DNA of 64,000 nucleotides, taken from NCBI RefSeq assembly GCF_030263895.1, contig NZ_CP127161.1:2852001-2916000 (forward strand), in the 5' to 3' direction. Below are positions 26,615-36,481 of this stretch, piece after piece; the first letter of the stretch is position 1; every line of letters begins with the position of its first letter. This DNA comes from Proteiniborus sp. MB09-C3. GTDB lineage: Bacteria; Bacillota; Clostridia; Tissierellales; Proteiniboraceae. Made by a program: the position numbers and the translations under genes. The notes beneath the pieces are model-generated. The model saw only the letters and a list, made by a program, of their open reading frames with translations. It had not been told where the DNA came from and did no database searches.

Positions 26615-27790
26615 CTAGAATAGTTTACTTAAGGAATTTATTAGAACTAGAATGTAATGAGCTGATATACCAGCAATTATTCCACCAATAGTATGGCTTC
26701 CTATTGCTTTACCAATCAATTTTCTATGTCCTAATGCATCGAGCATTGCAACATGTGTACTTAAAAAGCCACTCCAGCACATTCCCATAGCTGTAAATAC
26801 TGCTATTTCATTTGAACCGATAATCCCATTTTTCAAGAAATTTGGAACTAAGCTTAATGCTGCTCCAACTGCGCCAAGAGCAGTTATAGGAAATGCTATA
26901 GCCTCTGGTCTTTCAAATCCAAATAATACTTTAGAAGCAGGAGCAATCAATTCTCCTATTTTAGGCAATAACCCTACTCCTTCAAAAGCCTCTCCTTGAT
27001 ATCCTATAGAAGGGTCTAACGGGCCAAAGGTGAGTATCATGATAATAGTACATATTACGAGCACTCCAGGAATTATGCTAAGCCCTATATCTACTCCAAG
27101 CTTTCCGCCTTCTAGAAAAGCAGTGAGAAATCTCTCAAAAAAACTACCTTCTGATCTCTCTATCAATGTATCTGATAAATCCCTTTTATATGAATTCTTT
27201 TCAACAGTAGCCTTGCTCACACCCATAGCTTTTCTCGTTCTATAGGCCATGATTCTTACACTAACTATGCTGCCAATTATGGCCCCAAGATTTCCTACTA
27301 CTGCTTCTTTAAAATACCCTAATCCTATCATAAAAGTTGTAACAATCAATCCCATTCCAAATGCTGTACCAAGATTACATAAGCATGGAGTTTCATATTC
27401 TTCAAAATAGCTAATATATTCGTCATCCTTTGCTAGTGAAATAATAGCAGGATTATCTGACAGATATGTCGTTATTATTCCAAGAGAAGCAACTCCAGGG
27501 AGACTGTATAAAGGTCTCATAAGCGGTGAAAAAATCTTATTCAATATCTTTACCAATCCAAACTCTGTAGCTAGTTTACCAAAGGCACCTGCTAATACTG
27601 CGATTGCCATTATATATAGTACTGTGTCTACTAGGAGCTGATAAGCTGTTGCCATGATAGTTGAAAACATGTTGCTAATTCCCATTTTAATACCTATATA
27701 ACCAAAGAATGTTATTAATAAAACAAGAAAGGCAAGCGTATCTAAATAAGGAATTTTTCTTTTCTCTTTACCTGCCACAATATTTTGCAT
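26615..27790 (-). CDS. Nucleoside-recognition (GATE) domain membrane transporter-like protein
   Basis: 391 aa, ATG after AAAGGAGTGGG. About ten membrane segments form two Gate-type repeats: ITTYLSDNPAIISLAKDDEY near 105-124 and FERPEAIAFPITALGAVGAAL near 293-313 (both family-like). GATE-domain proteins include nucleoside transporters, FeoB-like proteins and spore-maturation proteins SpmA/SpmB; the solute here is unknown. The position between asnA and an amino-acid ABC system gives no clear hint. It seems to be transcribed alone, with a perfect inverted repeat at 27894-27920 upstream. Confidence 0.8.
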   Translation of the reverse strand: MQNIVAGKEKRKIPYLDTLAFLVLLITFFGYIGIKMGISNMFSTIMATAYQLLVDTVLYIMAIAVLAGAFGKLATEFGLVKILNKIFSPLMRPLYSLPGVASLGIITTYLSDNPAIISLAKDDEYISYFEEYETPCLCNLGTAFGMGLIVTTFMIGLGYFKEAVVGNLGAIIGSIVSVRIMAYRTRKAMGVSKATVEKNSYKRDLSDTLIERSEGSFFERFLTAFLEGGKLGVDIGLSIIPGVLVICTIIMILTFGPLDPSIGYQGEAFEGVGLLPKIGELIAPASKVLFGFERPEAIAFPITALGAVGAALSLVPNFLKNGIIGSNEIAVFTAMGMCWSGFLSTHVAMLDALGHRKLIGKAIGSHTIGGIIAGISAHYILVLINSLSKLF

Positions 27791-27893
27791 TTTCCCACTC
27801 CTTTAGACATTGTATTTAGTCAATCCACTCACATTATAACCAATAGTTCATCTAAAGGGCAATAGCTTAAAATCATAATTAAATTAAGTTTGT

Positions 27894-27920
27894 GTTAAAT
27901 ATTCTTGACAAATATTTAAC
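27894..27920. promoter_or_regulatory. Perfect 10-bp inverted repeat upstream of the GATE-domain gene
   Basis: GTTAAATATT (27894-27903) and AATATTTAAC (27911-27920) with a 7-nt loop lie about 105 nt upstream of the ATG at 27790 and 35 nt past the stop of the ATPase gene. AT-only arms and no U-run suggest an operator rather than a terminator. Confidence 0.4.
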
Positions 27921-27954
27921 AACTATTATCTAAAATTAATATTCATTGCCTTGG

Positions 27955-28680
27955 TTAGACTAAAAGCTTGGCAAGAAATTCTTTTGTTCTTTGATTTTTA
28001 GGTGTCTTAAATATTTCTTCAGCTGTTCCTTCCTCTATTATAAAGCCTTTATCCATAAAAAATACTCTATCAGCTACTTCTTTAGCAAAACCCATTTCAT
28101 GGGTAACTACTATCATTGTCATACCTTCTTTAGCCAAGCCCTTCATAACATCTAGTACCTCTCCAACCATTTCAGGATCTAATGCAGATGTAGGCTCATC
28201 AAACAACAGCACATCTGGCGACATGGCTAAAGCTCTAGCTATAGCTATTCTTTGCTTCTGACCTCCCGAGAGATTTTGAGGATAAGTATTGGTTTTGTCT
28301 TCTAAGCCAATCCTCTTAAGAAGCTTTACAGCAATATTCCCAGCCTCTTCCTGTGACATCCCTTTAACTTTCATTGGAGCTATAGCTATATTTTCTAATA
28401 CAGTTAGATGAGGGAAAAGATTAAATTGCTGAAATACCATCCCCATCTTTTGTCTTTGTAGATTTATATCATTTTTTTTACTTGTAATGGATTTTCCTTC
28501 AAAAATTATTTCTCCTGATGTAGGTTCTTCAAGTAGATTAAGGCATCTCAAAAAAGTACTTTTCCCTGAACCACTAGGACCGATGATAACTAGAACTTCA
28601 CCTTTTTTTATATTTGTTGTTATGTTATTTAAAACTTCTAAATCTCCAAATTTTTTATTTAGATTACTAATCTCAATCAC
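27955..28680 (-). CDS. Polar amino-acid ABC transporter ATPase (GlnQ/HisP type)
   Basis: 241 aa with the Walker [10 protein letters not shown] (34-42), Q-loop, signature [15 protein letters not shown], Walker [15 protein letters not shown] and the switch His in VTHEMGFA. High likeness to GlnQ/HisP-type ATPases points to import of a polar amino acid. The start overlaps the permease stop by 8 nt (28673-28680), so translation is coupled. It is the last gene of the operon binding protein - permease - ATPase. The specific amino acid cannot be told. Confidence 0.95.
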   Translation of the reverse strand: MIEISNLNKKFGDLEVLNNITTNIKKGEVLVIIGPSGSGKSTFLRCLNLLEEPTSGEIIFEGKSITSKKNDINLQRQKMGMVFQQFNLFPHLTVLENIAIAPMKVKGMSQEEAGNIAVKLLKRIGLEDKTNTYPQNLSGGQKQRIAIARALAMSPDVLLFDEPTSALDPEMVGEVLDVMKGLAKEGMTMIVVTHEMGFAKEVADRVFFMDKGFIIEEGTAEEIFKTPKNQRTKEFLAKLLV

Positions 28681-29317
28681 TTGTCTTTAACCTCCTCTCC
28701 ACTCTACCTACTAGCTTAGATAGTGTGTATGTTAGCACAAAATAAATTACGGCAGCTGCTAAAAGAGGCTCAAAAGGTTTAAAGGTATTACCTCTTACTG
28801 TTTCAGCATTGTACATTATTTCAGGTACACCAATTACAGATACTATGGAAGATTCTTTTATAACAGTAATAAACTCGTTTCCTAATACAGGTAATATGTT
28901 CTTTAGTGCCTGAGGAAGTATAATATATCTCATTGACTGAACATGAGTCATACCGAGAGATCTTGCTGCTTCCATCTGTCCTTTATCAATAGCTTGAATC
29001 CCAGATCTAATTATTTCGGCTACATAGGCACCACTATTAAGCGATAATGCTACTATACCTGCAGGGATTGCTGAAAGATTAATAGGTAAACCATAGTAAA
29101 CTATAAATAATTGCACTAATAGAGGTGTTCCTCTGACAAATTCTATATAAGCTGTTGAAAAAAATTTTAATAATTTTATTTTCGATTGCTTCATTAGCCC
29201 TAATAAAGTACCTAAAGCTACTCCAAATACTACAGAAAAAATTGCTATAACTACAGTATTCTTGGCACCTATTATAAAAAACATATAATATTTATTTAAA
29301 AAACTAAAATCTAACAA
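28673..29317 (-). CDS. Polar amino-acid ABC transporter permease (HisM/GlnP type)
   Basis: 214 aa with about five membrane segments and the EAA loop [22 protein letters not shown] (about 137-158, quoted here in short as [13 protein letters not shown]) that docks the ATPase. The N-terminal region [19 protein letters not shown] is typical of the family. It lies 42 nt after the binding-protein gene and overlaps the ATPase gene. One permease gene suggests a homodimeric channel. Confidence 0.95.
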   Translation of the reverse strand: MLDFSFLNKYYMFFIIGAKNTVVIAIFSVVFGVALGTLLGLMKQSKIKLLKFFSTAYIEFVRGTPLLVQLFIVYYGLPINLSAIPAGIVALSLNSGAYVAEIIRSGIQAIDKGQMEAARSLGMTHVQSMRYIILPQALKNILPVLGNEFITVIKESSIVSVIGVPEIMYNAETVRGNTFKPFEPLLAAAVIYFVLTYTLSKLVGRVERRLKTSD

Positions 29318-29359
29318 ATCTTTACCTCCTAATAAGGGCTAATGCCATACATATTAACC

Positions 29360-30193
29360 CTATTCATTGTCCATAATTTCATTTGCATTGATTACAAATT
29401 CTTCTATCTTGTTTTCTTTCATTAGTCTTTCAATAGTTTTATTAATTGATTCTAATAATTCCTTATTTCCTTTTTTTACAGCCACTGCTGAACCGCCTTC
29501 TTCATCTTTAAATACAATATCAGTCATATATAATTCATCATTGCCCTTTACATAAGCGCTTGCCACAGGTTGTTCCACTACAACTGCATCGACCTTCCCG
29601 GTTTTAAGCTCAAGCATTAAATTAGATACTTTTCCAAGTGCTTTTATCTGTGGAGATTCTATTTGCTCTTTTGCTATATCCTCCTGTATTGCTCCTTTTT
29701 GAACTCCAATGATCTTTCCCTTTAAATCAGATATTTCTTTATATTTATCTATATCTTTTTTATTTACAACAAGTCCATGCTCTGCATTATAGTATATGGT
29801 TGAAAAATCTACTTCCTTTACTCTCTCAGCATCAGGTGTCATCCCTGCCATTACAAAATCAACCTTATCTGTCTTTAAATCAGCTAATAATCCGCCAAAC
29901 TCCATGCTCTTTATTTCTAGTTCCACGCCTAAATCCTTTGCTATTTCTTCTGCTATTGCTATATCAAAACCAACTATAGTATCTTTTCCATTGACTTCTT
30001 TATGAAATTCATAGGGTGGGTAATCTGGACTTGTTCCTAGAACTATTTTTCCAGAAGCCTTTATTTTATCTAAGCTTGTTCCAGTCTTTCCAGCCTTTCC
30101 ATTTCCTGAATCTTTCCCGCATCCAGTAAATGTAATTGTGATTAATGCTAAGATTAAAGCTACTACAACAATATTTTTTAATCCTTTTATCAT
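29360..30193 (-). CDS. Polar amino-acid ABC transporter substrate-binding lipoprotein
   Basis: 277 aa, ATG start. A lipoprotein signal ends in FTGC (Cys 25), so the mature protein is anchored to the membrane outer face. The family-3 solute-binding signature lies in VLGTSPDYPPYEF and VDFVMAGMTPDAERVKEVDFS. Arg and Asp residues of the amino-acid carboxylate and amine site (D-x-x-x-A-GMT and the later VDAVVVEQPVA) are seen. It is the first gene of the operon and follows a promoter at 30229-30257. Confidence 0.94.
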   Translation of the reverse strand: MIKGLKNIVVVALILALITITFTGCGKDSGNGKAGKTGTSLDKIKASGKIVLGTSPDYPPYEFHKEVNGKDTIVGFDIAIAEEIAKDLGVELEIKSMEFGGLLADLKTDKVDFVMAGMTPDAERVKEVDFSTIYYNAEHGLVVNKKDIDKYKEISDLKGKIIGVQKGAIQEDIAKEQIESPQIKALGKVSNLMLELKTGKVDAVVVEQPVASAYVKGNDELYMTDIVFKDEEGGSAVAVKKGNKELLESINKTIERLMKENKIEEFVINANEIMDNE

Positions 30194-30228
30194 TTTGACT
30201 CCCCCTTAATTTTTATCTAGATTTTATA

Positions 30229-30257
30229 ATAATACATCTTTTTGTATATATTATCAA
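30229..30257 (-). promoter_or_regulatory. Sigma-A type promoter of the amino-acid ABC operon
   Basis: On the minus strand TTGATA (complement of 30252-30257) and TATTAT (complement of 30229-30234) are 17 bp apart, the -10 lying 35 nt before the ATG. Confidence 0.65.
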
Positions 30258-30454
30258 GTATTTTTTTAATATTTTTTACTAACAATTTATTCAATCAATT
30301 GAATTTAGTATAATTATAATTATGTAAATAAGTCATTCCCAGCTTGACAACGTTTTCATTTTGACTAATGCTCTAATCCTCTTTTATCTGCTGCTGCATG
30401 TTTTTTGTATAATGCATACTTATTCATGTAATTTTATTTGTTTAGAAATATAGG

Positions 30455-30483
30455 AATAAAAAAAAGCCACTCCCTTGAGTGAC
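30455..30483 (-). terminator. Terminator of the DUF5685-DUF3006 operon
   Basis: GTCACTC/GAGTGGC (with one GU pair, loop AAGG) is followed on the minus strand by TTTTTTTATTCC. The stem overlaps the DUF3006 stop codon. Confidence 0.8.
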
Positions 30484-30704
30484 TAGTTAAATAAATCTTC
30501 TAAAAGCTTATCTGCTTTTCTTTTTCTTTCTTCTGTTTTCTCTTCATCAATATAAATATTATCTCCATCTATTATTAAGACAGAACCTTCCTTTACTTCT
30601 AATGGCAGTAAATCCTTCGGGATATTTTTCATAGTCTCATCTTCTAATTCCACAACTGCAAAGTCTTCTTCAAATCTATCTATTATACCCTTCAAATTTT
30701 TCAC
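30483..30704 (-). CDS. DUF3006 protein
   Basis: 73 aa, starting at a GTG two nt past the stop of the ComEC-like gene, so coupled to it. The sequence reads as the DUF3006 family: KGIIDRFEEDFAVVELED at 5-22, then DLLPLEVKEGSVLIIDGDNI and a charged C-terminal helix (EKTEERKRKADKLLEDLF). DUF3006 is a small beta-barrel found commonly next to ComEC/MBL-type secreted hydrolases in Firmicutes, as here. Its role is unknown. Cytoplasmic by sequence. Confidence 0.88.
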   Translation of the reverse strand: MKNLKGIIDRFEEDFAVVELEDETMKNIPKDLLPLEVKEGSVLIIDGDNIYIDEEKTEERKRKADKLLEDLFN

Positions 30705-30706
30705 CT

Positions 30707-31768
30707 CTATTTCTTAATGCATGCTTTATGCGGCTGGTAGCCTTCATTTTCTGCTTCTTGAGTTGACTTAAATTCTACTTGGTTTTCTTTATTAGGCAGA
30801 CTGCTGCAACTTTCAGAATGATATATTTTAGTGTTTTTATTTCCAATATATCTTTCTATATTTTCTTTAGAATTCTCTACATTATCTTCAGTATTATCAA
30901 ATCCTTTTATATCTATATTGGTTCCATCTGAAATGAGTACAATTGTCCCCATTTCATCTGTTCTCAATATGCTTACCCCTTTTTTAGTCAATCTTTCAAT
31001 TGTCTCTTTATGAGGATGTCCATAATCATTACCTTTTTCTACGGATATAACAGCATACTTTGGATCTATCTTATTTAAAAATTCTTCAGATGTAGATGTT
31101 CTACCTCCATGATGCCCTACTTTTAACACATTTGCTGATAAGTTATATCCCTTTTTAATCATTTCGTTTTCAGATGGTTTTTCTGCATCTCCAGTAAATA
31201 TAAATGATGTGTCCTTGTATTCTAATTTAGTCACTATAGAATAATCATTAGTCTCACTATATTCAGAAGAGTTTGGAGCTAGTATACTGAACTTTAACCC
31301 ATCTTCCATGATAATATCTATTCCAGCCTTCCCTTCTACAGCCTTTAGTCCCTTATTCTTTATTTCAGCTACTAGGGTTTCAAATATCTTTGTAGAAGCA
31401 GATTTTTTTGGCATATATATCTTTTCTATATCGAAGTTTTTAATAACTTCTGGAAGCCCACCAATATGATCCTCATGAGGATGTGTTGCTATGAGATAAT
31501 CAATCTTTTGTATTTTTAACCCTTTAATATAGTCTATTATTAGCCCCGCATCTCCTCTATTTCCTCCATCTATAAGTGAAGTAGTGCCATTTGGCATCTG
31601 TATAAGTATACTGTCTGCTTGACCTACATCTAAAAAGTGTATTACTAGATTGCTATCATTGCCAATACTTGAACCTTGGCTATCTTCTAAAGTCCCTAGA
31701 TCTTCACAGCCTGTTATGAGTAAAAGAATTGCTATAATCAGTAGTAAAATATTATTTAATTTTCTCAA
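30707..31768 (-). CDS. Lipoprotein ComEC/Rec2-type metallo-beta-lactamase hydrolase
   Basis: 353 aa, TTG start after AAGGAGGATATAGATAAG. A lipoprotein signal ends in ITGC (Cys 21). The hydrolase domain follows: HFLDVGQADSILIQ (44-57), the metal motif THPHEDH (95-101), IFTGDAE and LKVGHHGGRTS, as in the extracellular domain of ComEC. A small C-terminal segment (about 310-353) with YIGNKNTKIYHSESCSSL and HKACIKK resembles the Cys/His module after secreted nuclease domains. It may degrade nucleotides or DNA at the surface. DUF3006 follows after 2 nt. Confidence 0.88.
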   Translation of the reverse strand: MRKLNNILLLIIAILLLITGCEDLGTLEDSQGSSIGNDSNLVIHFLDVGQADSILIQMPNGTTSLIDGGNRGDAGLIIDYIKGLKIQKIDYLIATHPHEDHIGGLPEVIKNFDIEKIYMPKKSASTKIFETLVAEIKNKGLKAVEGKAGIDIIMEDGLKFSILAPNSSEYSETNDYSIVTKLEYKDTSFIFTGDAEKPSENEMIKKGYNLSANVLKVGHHGGRTSTSEEFLNKIDPKYAVISVEKGNDYGHPHKETIERLTKKGVSILRTDEMGTIVLISDGTNIDIKGFDNTEDNVENSKENIERYIGNKNTKIYHSESCSSLPNKENQVEFKSTQEAENEGYQPHKACIKK

Positions 31769-31799
31769 ACTTATCTATATCCTCCTTCTATGTTGCTAT

Positions 31800-32318
31800 T
31801 TACCTTATTTTTGGTCTTATCTTATTTCGATAAAAGTACACACCTAGACTAAATGCATAATCGTATACTATAAATGCTAGCTGCATTAATAGAAATACTG
31901 CCCAAGCTGGAAGCTTTATTATTATCTCTCCAAGCAAAGCTCTACTGACAATACTGTATGTAATATAAATAGATAGATTAAATAACATGAACTTTATAAA
32001 CAACTCAACTGCAAGAATATTTATTCTTTCAATCAACGACTTTACTATTGCATAATAGCCAAAGAAAATAGCATATGGTAGTACTGCCGCCTTATTTGGA
32101 ATTATGATAAAACTAAGTATAGAAGATGAAAAATATACTAAAACAGCAAAACCAATATTATTTTCAATTATAATCGCTGCAAGAAAGAAAGTACTTAGAG
32201 CAAAGAAAAACAGTCTATTTGTTGGCAATATTGAAGATATATATAGTGATACAGTTGACAAAAGAGTCACTATACCACCTAAAGCAACTTTTTGTGATTT
32301 ACTATTATATCTTCTCAT
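31800..32318 (-). CDS. Unrecognised integral membrane protein
   Basis: 172 aa with about five to six hydrophobic segments (about 11-30, 34-50, 53-72, 76-96, 105-125, 136-162), a basic N-terminus (MRRYNSKSQK) and a basic C-terminal tail. It starts at ATG after GGGAGGATAATT, 13 nt after the J-domain gene, and lies 31 nt before the ComEC-like gene. I do not recognise its family. The size and helix pattern suit a small membrane-domain transporter component such as an ECF-like S unit, but no motif supports it. Confidence 0.6.
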   Translation of the reverse strand: MRRYNSKSQKVALGGIVTLLSTVSLYISSILPTNRLFFFALSTFFLAAIIIENNIGFAVLVYFSSSILSFIIIPNKAAVLPYAIFFGYYAIVKSLIERINILAVELFIKFMLFNLSIYITYSIVSRALLGEIIIKLPAWAVFLLMQLAFIVYDYAFSLGVYFYRNKIRPKIR

Positions 32319-32331
32319 AATTATCCTCCCA

Positions 32332-32946
32332 CTATATGCAGCGTATCAAATCTCCCCCAAGACATTCGCAGAGACAGTCACTGCAGAACAAGCATTGACA
32401 TATTTCACAAAAAGATGGGTCTTTTCTATATCCTCTACTAGTTCCGATGTCCCTATATGCATTTGCTCTAGAAGCTAAATTGTTCAAAGCCGTCCTATAC
32501 TCTGTATTATAAGGATCAAGGTTCACAGCTAATTGTATATGCTGATATGCCATATCATACCATCCACGTCTAAGGAATATTATTCCTTTTAAGTAGTTCC
32601 ATTCAGCATCTCTAGAGGTAATGCTTTCTAGCATTTGATCTGCTTGATTAATATTTCCTCTTTCAATATAGGCCCTAATCTGTGTATAAATACTAGAATT
32701 ATTATTATTATATTGCTGGTTGCTCCAATTATTACTTTCTTGATTTCTATTATAGTTGCCTTTGTTTTTCATTAGGAAATCATATGCTTCATTAATTTCC
32801 TTTAATTTTTCTTCTGCCAAATCTGATAAGGGATTGTTAGCATATTGATCTGGATGATATTTTCTAACTAACTTCTTATACGCTGCTTTTATTTCTTCTT
32901 CGCTAGCACCTTCTCTAATTTCTAAGACTTCATATGGATTTCGCAT
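32332..32946 (-). CDS. J-domain protein with TPR-like region and Cys-rich tail
   Basis: 204 aa. The J domain is at 1-65 with the HPD tripeptide at 31-33, needed to stimulate an Hsp70. An Asn/Gln-rich linker (about 66-90) leads to a TPR-like helical part ([20 protein letters not shown] and [18 protein letters not shown]). The last 26 residues hold eight cysteines ([19 protein letters not shown]), which suggest metal binding. It overlaps the upstream DUF5685 gene by 17 nt. In other Firmicutes such J-proteins flank DUF5685, implying a shared role that is unknown. Confidence 0.85.
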   Translation of the reverse strand: MRNPYEVLEIREGASEEEIKAAYKKLVRKYHPDQYANNPLSDLAEEKLKEINEAYDFLMKNKGNYNRNQESNNWSNQQYNNNNSSIYTQIRAYIERGNINQADQMLESITSRDAEWNYLKGIIFLRRGWYDMAYQHIQLAVNLDPYNTEYRTALNNLASRANAYRDIGTSRGYRKDPSFCEICQCLFCSDCLCECLGGDLIRCI

Positions 32947-33817
32947 GTTTGCAGACCTCCCTTTTATTTAGTATTACTTCCATCTTATGTCGAGTTCCCA
33001 TATAGACTATATTTTCAATTATACCCTGATTTTTTCTTATATTGAGAATTTCAAAGCTTTTTGAAATAGCTTCTAAAGACATGGTTAAAGAAAATTCTAT
33101 AGAGGCTACTATCCTCTCTTTAAAATTATCTACCGTTTCATCTTTATTGTAATTATATTGCAGCAGAACTGGGTTATAGCTTTTGTTTTTAATATCATCT
33201 TCTAAATCGTTAAAAGCATCTAATATATATATCCATCTTCCAAGATTATATCCTATCCACTTGAGGATTCTTTCTGTCTTATTGTCTTCAATATAATCTG
33301 GAGCTGATATTTCTTCCATGAGCTTTCCAAAAGTATCTGCAGCTTCATCTATTCGATTACATTTATTTTTTTCTAATTCCGTAAGCTTATCTAAACAATC
33401 TTTTATTACAAGAGACTTATTATTATATGCATTATTTGCCTTTTTTAGTGGCAACAAGAAAGGAGTAGCTGCTATTAGTGATTTAATAGATTTTTCATCC
33501 TTCCAATTGTCTAATAATTTATAATATATAAGTATGATGCTTATATTTGAAGCATAGATTAAGGATTTATTTGTATTTACTATGTCTTTCTTTTTTAAGG
33601 GATTAGCTATACAGCCTTCTCGGGTTATAATTTCCTTTTCTTCTTCTATTGAAGATAGCAATAATGCTAGGAAAGTTAAATCATAATTTAATCCAAACCT
33701 TACTATATGATTAAACTCTTTCCCCAGAGTTTTACAAAGCCCACAGTAATATGCTTTAAACATATCATACTCTCTAACCTTTAGTTCGCTTTTATAAGGA
33801 GTTACGTATCCAAACAA
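32930..33817 (-). CDS. DUF5685 protein
   Basis: 295 aa. The N-terminus [18 protein letters not shown] and the Cys pair in [12 protein letters not shown] (Cys 29 and 32) are signatures of DUF5685; further Cys are in EGCIANPL and at the C-terminus (CKHA). The rest is mostly helical with a conserved acidic patch and a [10 protein letters not shown] segment that recalls helical prenyl-synthase-like folds, though that is only a visual likeness. It is the first gene of a five-gene operon and overlaps the J-domain gene, which suggests partner proteins. Confidence 0.8.
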   Translation of the reverse strand: MFGYVTPYKSELKVREYDMFKAYYCGLCKTLGKEFNHIVRFGLNYDLTFLALLLSSIEEEKEIITREGCIANPLKKKDIVNTNKSLIYASNISIILIYYKLLDNWKDEKSIKSLIAATPFLLPLKKANNAYNNKSLVIKDCLDKLTELEKNKCNRIDEAADTFGKLMEEISAPDYIEDNKTERILKWIGYNLGRWIYILDAFNDLEDDIKNKSYNPVLLQYNYNKDETVDNFKERIVASIEFSLTMSLEAISKSFEILNIRKNQGIIENIVYMGTRHKMEVILNKREVCKHAKSI

Positions 33818-33957
33818 TATGATTCACTCTCTCAGAAATATTTACGTGCATATATCTATTTTAATTTATAAGTAAGTATATATCAATAAACAAAATATGA
33901 AATATGAATCTCTTATACCTCTACCCAAATCAAGATATTTTCATAGTAAAAAAGTAA

Positions 33958-34024
33958 GAGACCCTTCGCTATACTTCTCAGGGTGACAAAGAATGTTCCC
34001 ATCCTAAGTGTAACGAAAGATCTC
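33958..34024. repeat. Dispersed palindromic repeat, copy 2
   Basis: Outer arms GAGACCCTTCG (33958-33968) and CGAAAGATCTC (34014-34024) pair with mismatches; an inner CTCAGGGTGACA (33977-33988) faces a degenerate ATCCTAAGTG. It is related to the copies at 15554, 43072 and 57253 and sits between convergent-free leftward genes. Confidence 0.75.
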
Positions 34025-34068
34025 AATTTGTAATTAGCTATATACTTTTATATTTCCAATACCAGTTT

Positions 34069-35868
34069 TTATTGTACTTCAATTGGTTTTATTTCTGGTC
34101 TTGTAACCTTCCAGATTCCATTTTCCTTTTTAAGCTTCCATGAAGCCTCTTCACTTATTGCCTTTAGCTCTTTTTCCTCAAGCTTTGTACTATATTCATA
34201 GGATAGCTTAACCTCTGCATTATTCTCATCCATTAAAACATACTCTTTCACTTCAAATTTAATTAGCTTTAAGTCTAGTGATTCTACACTAGTTTCAAAT
34301 TCTTCATAGTTAAAGACTCTATCTTTTATTGGTGTAAGAAGATACATCTTTGAGTAAACTTTATTTTTCTCTGCATTTAGATAATCTTTTAGTACACTGT
34401 CAGGCGTTCTGCCAATTAAGTCCTTTTCTTTATCCTGTCTTTTATCTGGAGTAATCACATTGTTTTCTGCTTCCATAGGAAAATATGCTAATGGATCATA
34501 GGTATTTCCTGCATTCCAAACAAGATACTCATTAATTCCAAGTTCTTTTCCAGCCAATATCTGTTCTCTTACTTCTTTAGGTGTATAGTTTATATATCCC
34601 TTCACCCAAGATGCTGTGAAGCCTTGAATCCAAGGCCTAATTACTGGAGGGTTCTCTAATGAAGCATTTCTTTCAATAGCTTCTTTTAACGCTCCTGCCA
34701 GTACTCCATAAGGTTCTTTATCTGGTACTGCATATCCATACCAGCCTGCACCGTAGTGACTTGGATATATCATAGGGCACATATAATCTGCACTCTTAGC
34801 CATTTTTCTCCAAGTCTGACCTATATCCTCTGGTTTATCATCCCAGGATTTTGTTATAACTCCAAAAACATCGGCTGCAATATTAACCTTATAAGATTCC
34901 AGCTCTTGTTTTGCATATTCAAGAAAATCCTCTACCGCCTCATCTTTAGCTCTACCATCTCTGCCGGGAAACTCCGTTATAGGATTATATTTTTTTGCAT
35001 TATCAGGAAAACGTATATAGTCAAATTGAATCTCCTTAAACCCATTTAATACTGCTTCCTTTGCAATAGCTATATCATAATTCCAAACAAACTTATCATA
35101 TGGATTTACCCATGCCACACCTTTATTATCTCTCCAAACCCCTCCCGATTTAAGCTGTATAGCATGATCAGTTCTATGACTAGCAAAATTTTTATCTTTA
35201 AATGTTACAATTCTAGCTATAGGATAAATATCATACTCTTCAAGTAGTTCCATTAGTGCTTTAACATCTTTAATTCTCACATTTTTATTAGCTTCAACCT
35301 GATCAACTATAGCTATATCGCTTTTATATGTCATTAATCCATCATCATCTTTTACGTCAATAACTACAGTATTGATCTCAGTAGCTACTGCAATGCCAAG
35401 TATCTTCTCAAATTTATTAAGCTTGTCCACCTGTGGTTTTAGTTCTTTTATTTTTTCATTATTTTTTGTGTGTAATGCCTTAGCATATTCCGAATATATT
35501 TCTACATTTGCCTTGTCCACTGTCATACCTGCTACATTACCCGTAACAAAAAGTCCCTTAGCTTCGACTTTTTCTATTTCCCTATCATCATCTAAAGGTA
35601 ACAAAGGCACATAAAAATCTCCAAGTTCTTCTTTTCTTTGCTCTTCTAGAGCCTTCCTTTCTTCTACCTTTTTTTCAAGCTCTGCTTTTTTTTCTTCTTC
35701 TGACATCTCTTTATTATCTTCTTTTTGTTCATTATTATCCCCACCTATAGTATCTGCTTGTACAACTTTACCGCCTGATGGGTTTTTTGATATTTGACAG
35801 CCCGTAATTAATAAGGATAAAACTAAAATAAGTACCATTAATGTTGACACGACCGGATATTTCCTCAT
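34069..35868 (-). CDS. Lipoprotein putative glycoside hydrolase (DUF4015)
   Basis: 599 aa with lipobox ITGC (Cys 24). A charged, coiled-coil-like linker (about 45-90) rich in Lys and Glu precedes the DUF4015 domain (about 105-470), a GH-like TIM barrel: VKGLFVTGNVAGMTVDKANVEIY-like start (short: GLFVTGNVAG), INTVVIDVKDDDGLMTYKS, EIQFDYIRFPDN, AADVFGVITK and WIQGFTAS. The Asp after IQFDY and the DVFG Asp are placed like catalytic acids. A C-terminal domain of about 110 residues follows with an NTF2-like feel. Substrate unknown, probably cell-wall or exopolysaccharide. Confidence 0.85.
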   Translation of the reverse strand: MRKYPVVSTLMVLILVLSLLITGCQISKNPSGGKVVQADTIGGDNNEQKEDNKEMSEEEKKAELEKKVEERKALEEQRKEELGDFYVPLLPLDDDREIEKVEAKGLFVTGNVAGMTVDKANVEIYSEYAKALHTKNNEKIKELKPQVDKLNKFEKILGIAVATEINTVVIDVKDDDGLMTYKSDIAIVDQVEANKNVRIKDVKALMELLEEYDIYPIARIVTFKDKNFASHRTDHAIQLKSGGVWRDNKGVAWVNPYDKFVWNYDIAIAKEAVLNGFKEIQFDYIRFPDNAKKYNPITEFPGRDGRAKDEAVEDFLEYAKQELESYKVNIAADVFGVITKSWDDKPEDIGQTWRKMAKSADYMCPMIYPSHYGAGWYGYAVPDKEPYGVLAGALKEAIERNASLENPPVIRPWIQGFTASWVKGYINYTPKEVREQILAGKELGINEYLVWNAGNTYDPLAYFPMEAENNVITPDKRQDKEKDLIGRTPDSVLKDYLNAEKNKVYSKMYLLTPIKDRVFNYEEFETSVESLDLKLIKFEVKEYVLMDENNAEVKLSYEYSTKLEEKELKAISEEASWKLKKENGIWKVTRPEIKPIEVQ

Positions 35869-36002
35869 ATGCTACAATAACCTCCATAAAATTATTTGAA
35901 ATATATAAGCTGAAAAATTTTAAAAAATATATATATTCTACTTTATTCTACTTTATTTTTACATCTAAGATGTTACAGAACGATTACACATTAACTACAA
36001 GA

Positions 36003-36461
36003 TTATTTCTTTACTTCTGCCATACCTTTATTGGCTAATGCATCTGCTAATTCATTAAGCTCTATCCCACTATGTCCTTTAACCTTTATGAAATTGATGC
36101 TATTAAAACTATTGACTAAATCAATTAACTCGCTCCATAAATCTTTGTTTTCAACAGGCTCCTTTTTGGAATTAATCCAGCCATTTTTTTGCCATTTAAC
36201 ATACCATTTTTGGTTAAAACAATTACATAAATAAGCAGAATCTGTATGTATTTCTATGGGTATACTTTTTTTCTTAAGGGCTTGGAGAGCCATAATACAA
36301 GCTTTAAGCTCCATCCTATTATTAGTGGTGTTGATTTCTCCACCACATATTTCTTTTCTATTATCTTTATATATAAGTACTGCTCCATATCCCCCTATAT
36401 TTTCGTCATGCTGATTCCCTGAGCATGCCCCATCTGTATATATAATTATTTTATCTTCCAT
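36003..36461 (-). CDS. rnhA: Ribonuclease HI
   Basis: 152 aa. The catalytic set of RNase HI is complete: D10 in YTDGAC, E51 in NRMELKA, D74 in HTDSAYL and D140 in LADALAN, plus the mobile-loop H130 in VKGHSG. It cuts the RNA strand of RNA-DNA hybrids during replication and repair. The basic protrusion (KWYVKWQKNGWINSKK) needed for hybrid grip in Escherichia coli-type enzymes is present. It starts 20 nt after the YdbC-like gene and may share its transcript. Confidence 0.96.
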   Translation of the reverse strand: MEDKIIIYTDGACSGNQHDENIGGYGAVLIYKDNRKEICGGEINTTNNRMELKACIMALQALKKKSIPIEIHTDSAYLCNCFNQKWYVKWQKNGWINSKKEPVENKDLWSELIDLVNSFNSINFIKVKGHSGIELNELADALANKGMAEVKK

Positions 36462-36481
36462 CCTATCCCATCCTAGTTTAA

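Noticed and set aside
30707-31768. Competence protein ComEC itself
   Set aside because: It lacks the membrane channel domain, and has a lipoprotein signal, so it is a secreted MBL relative only.
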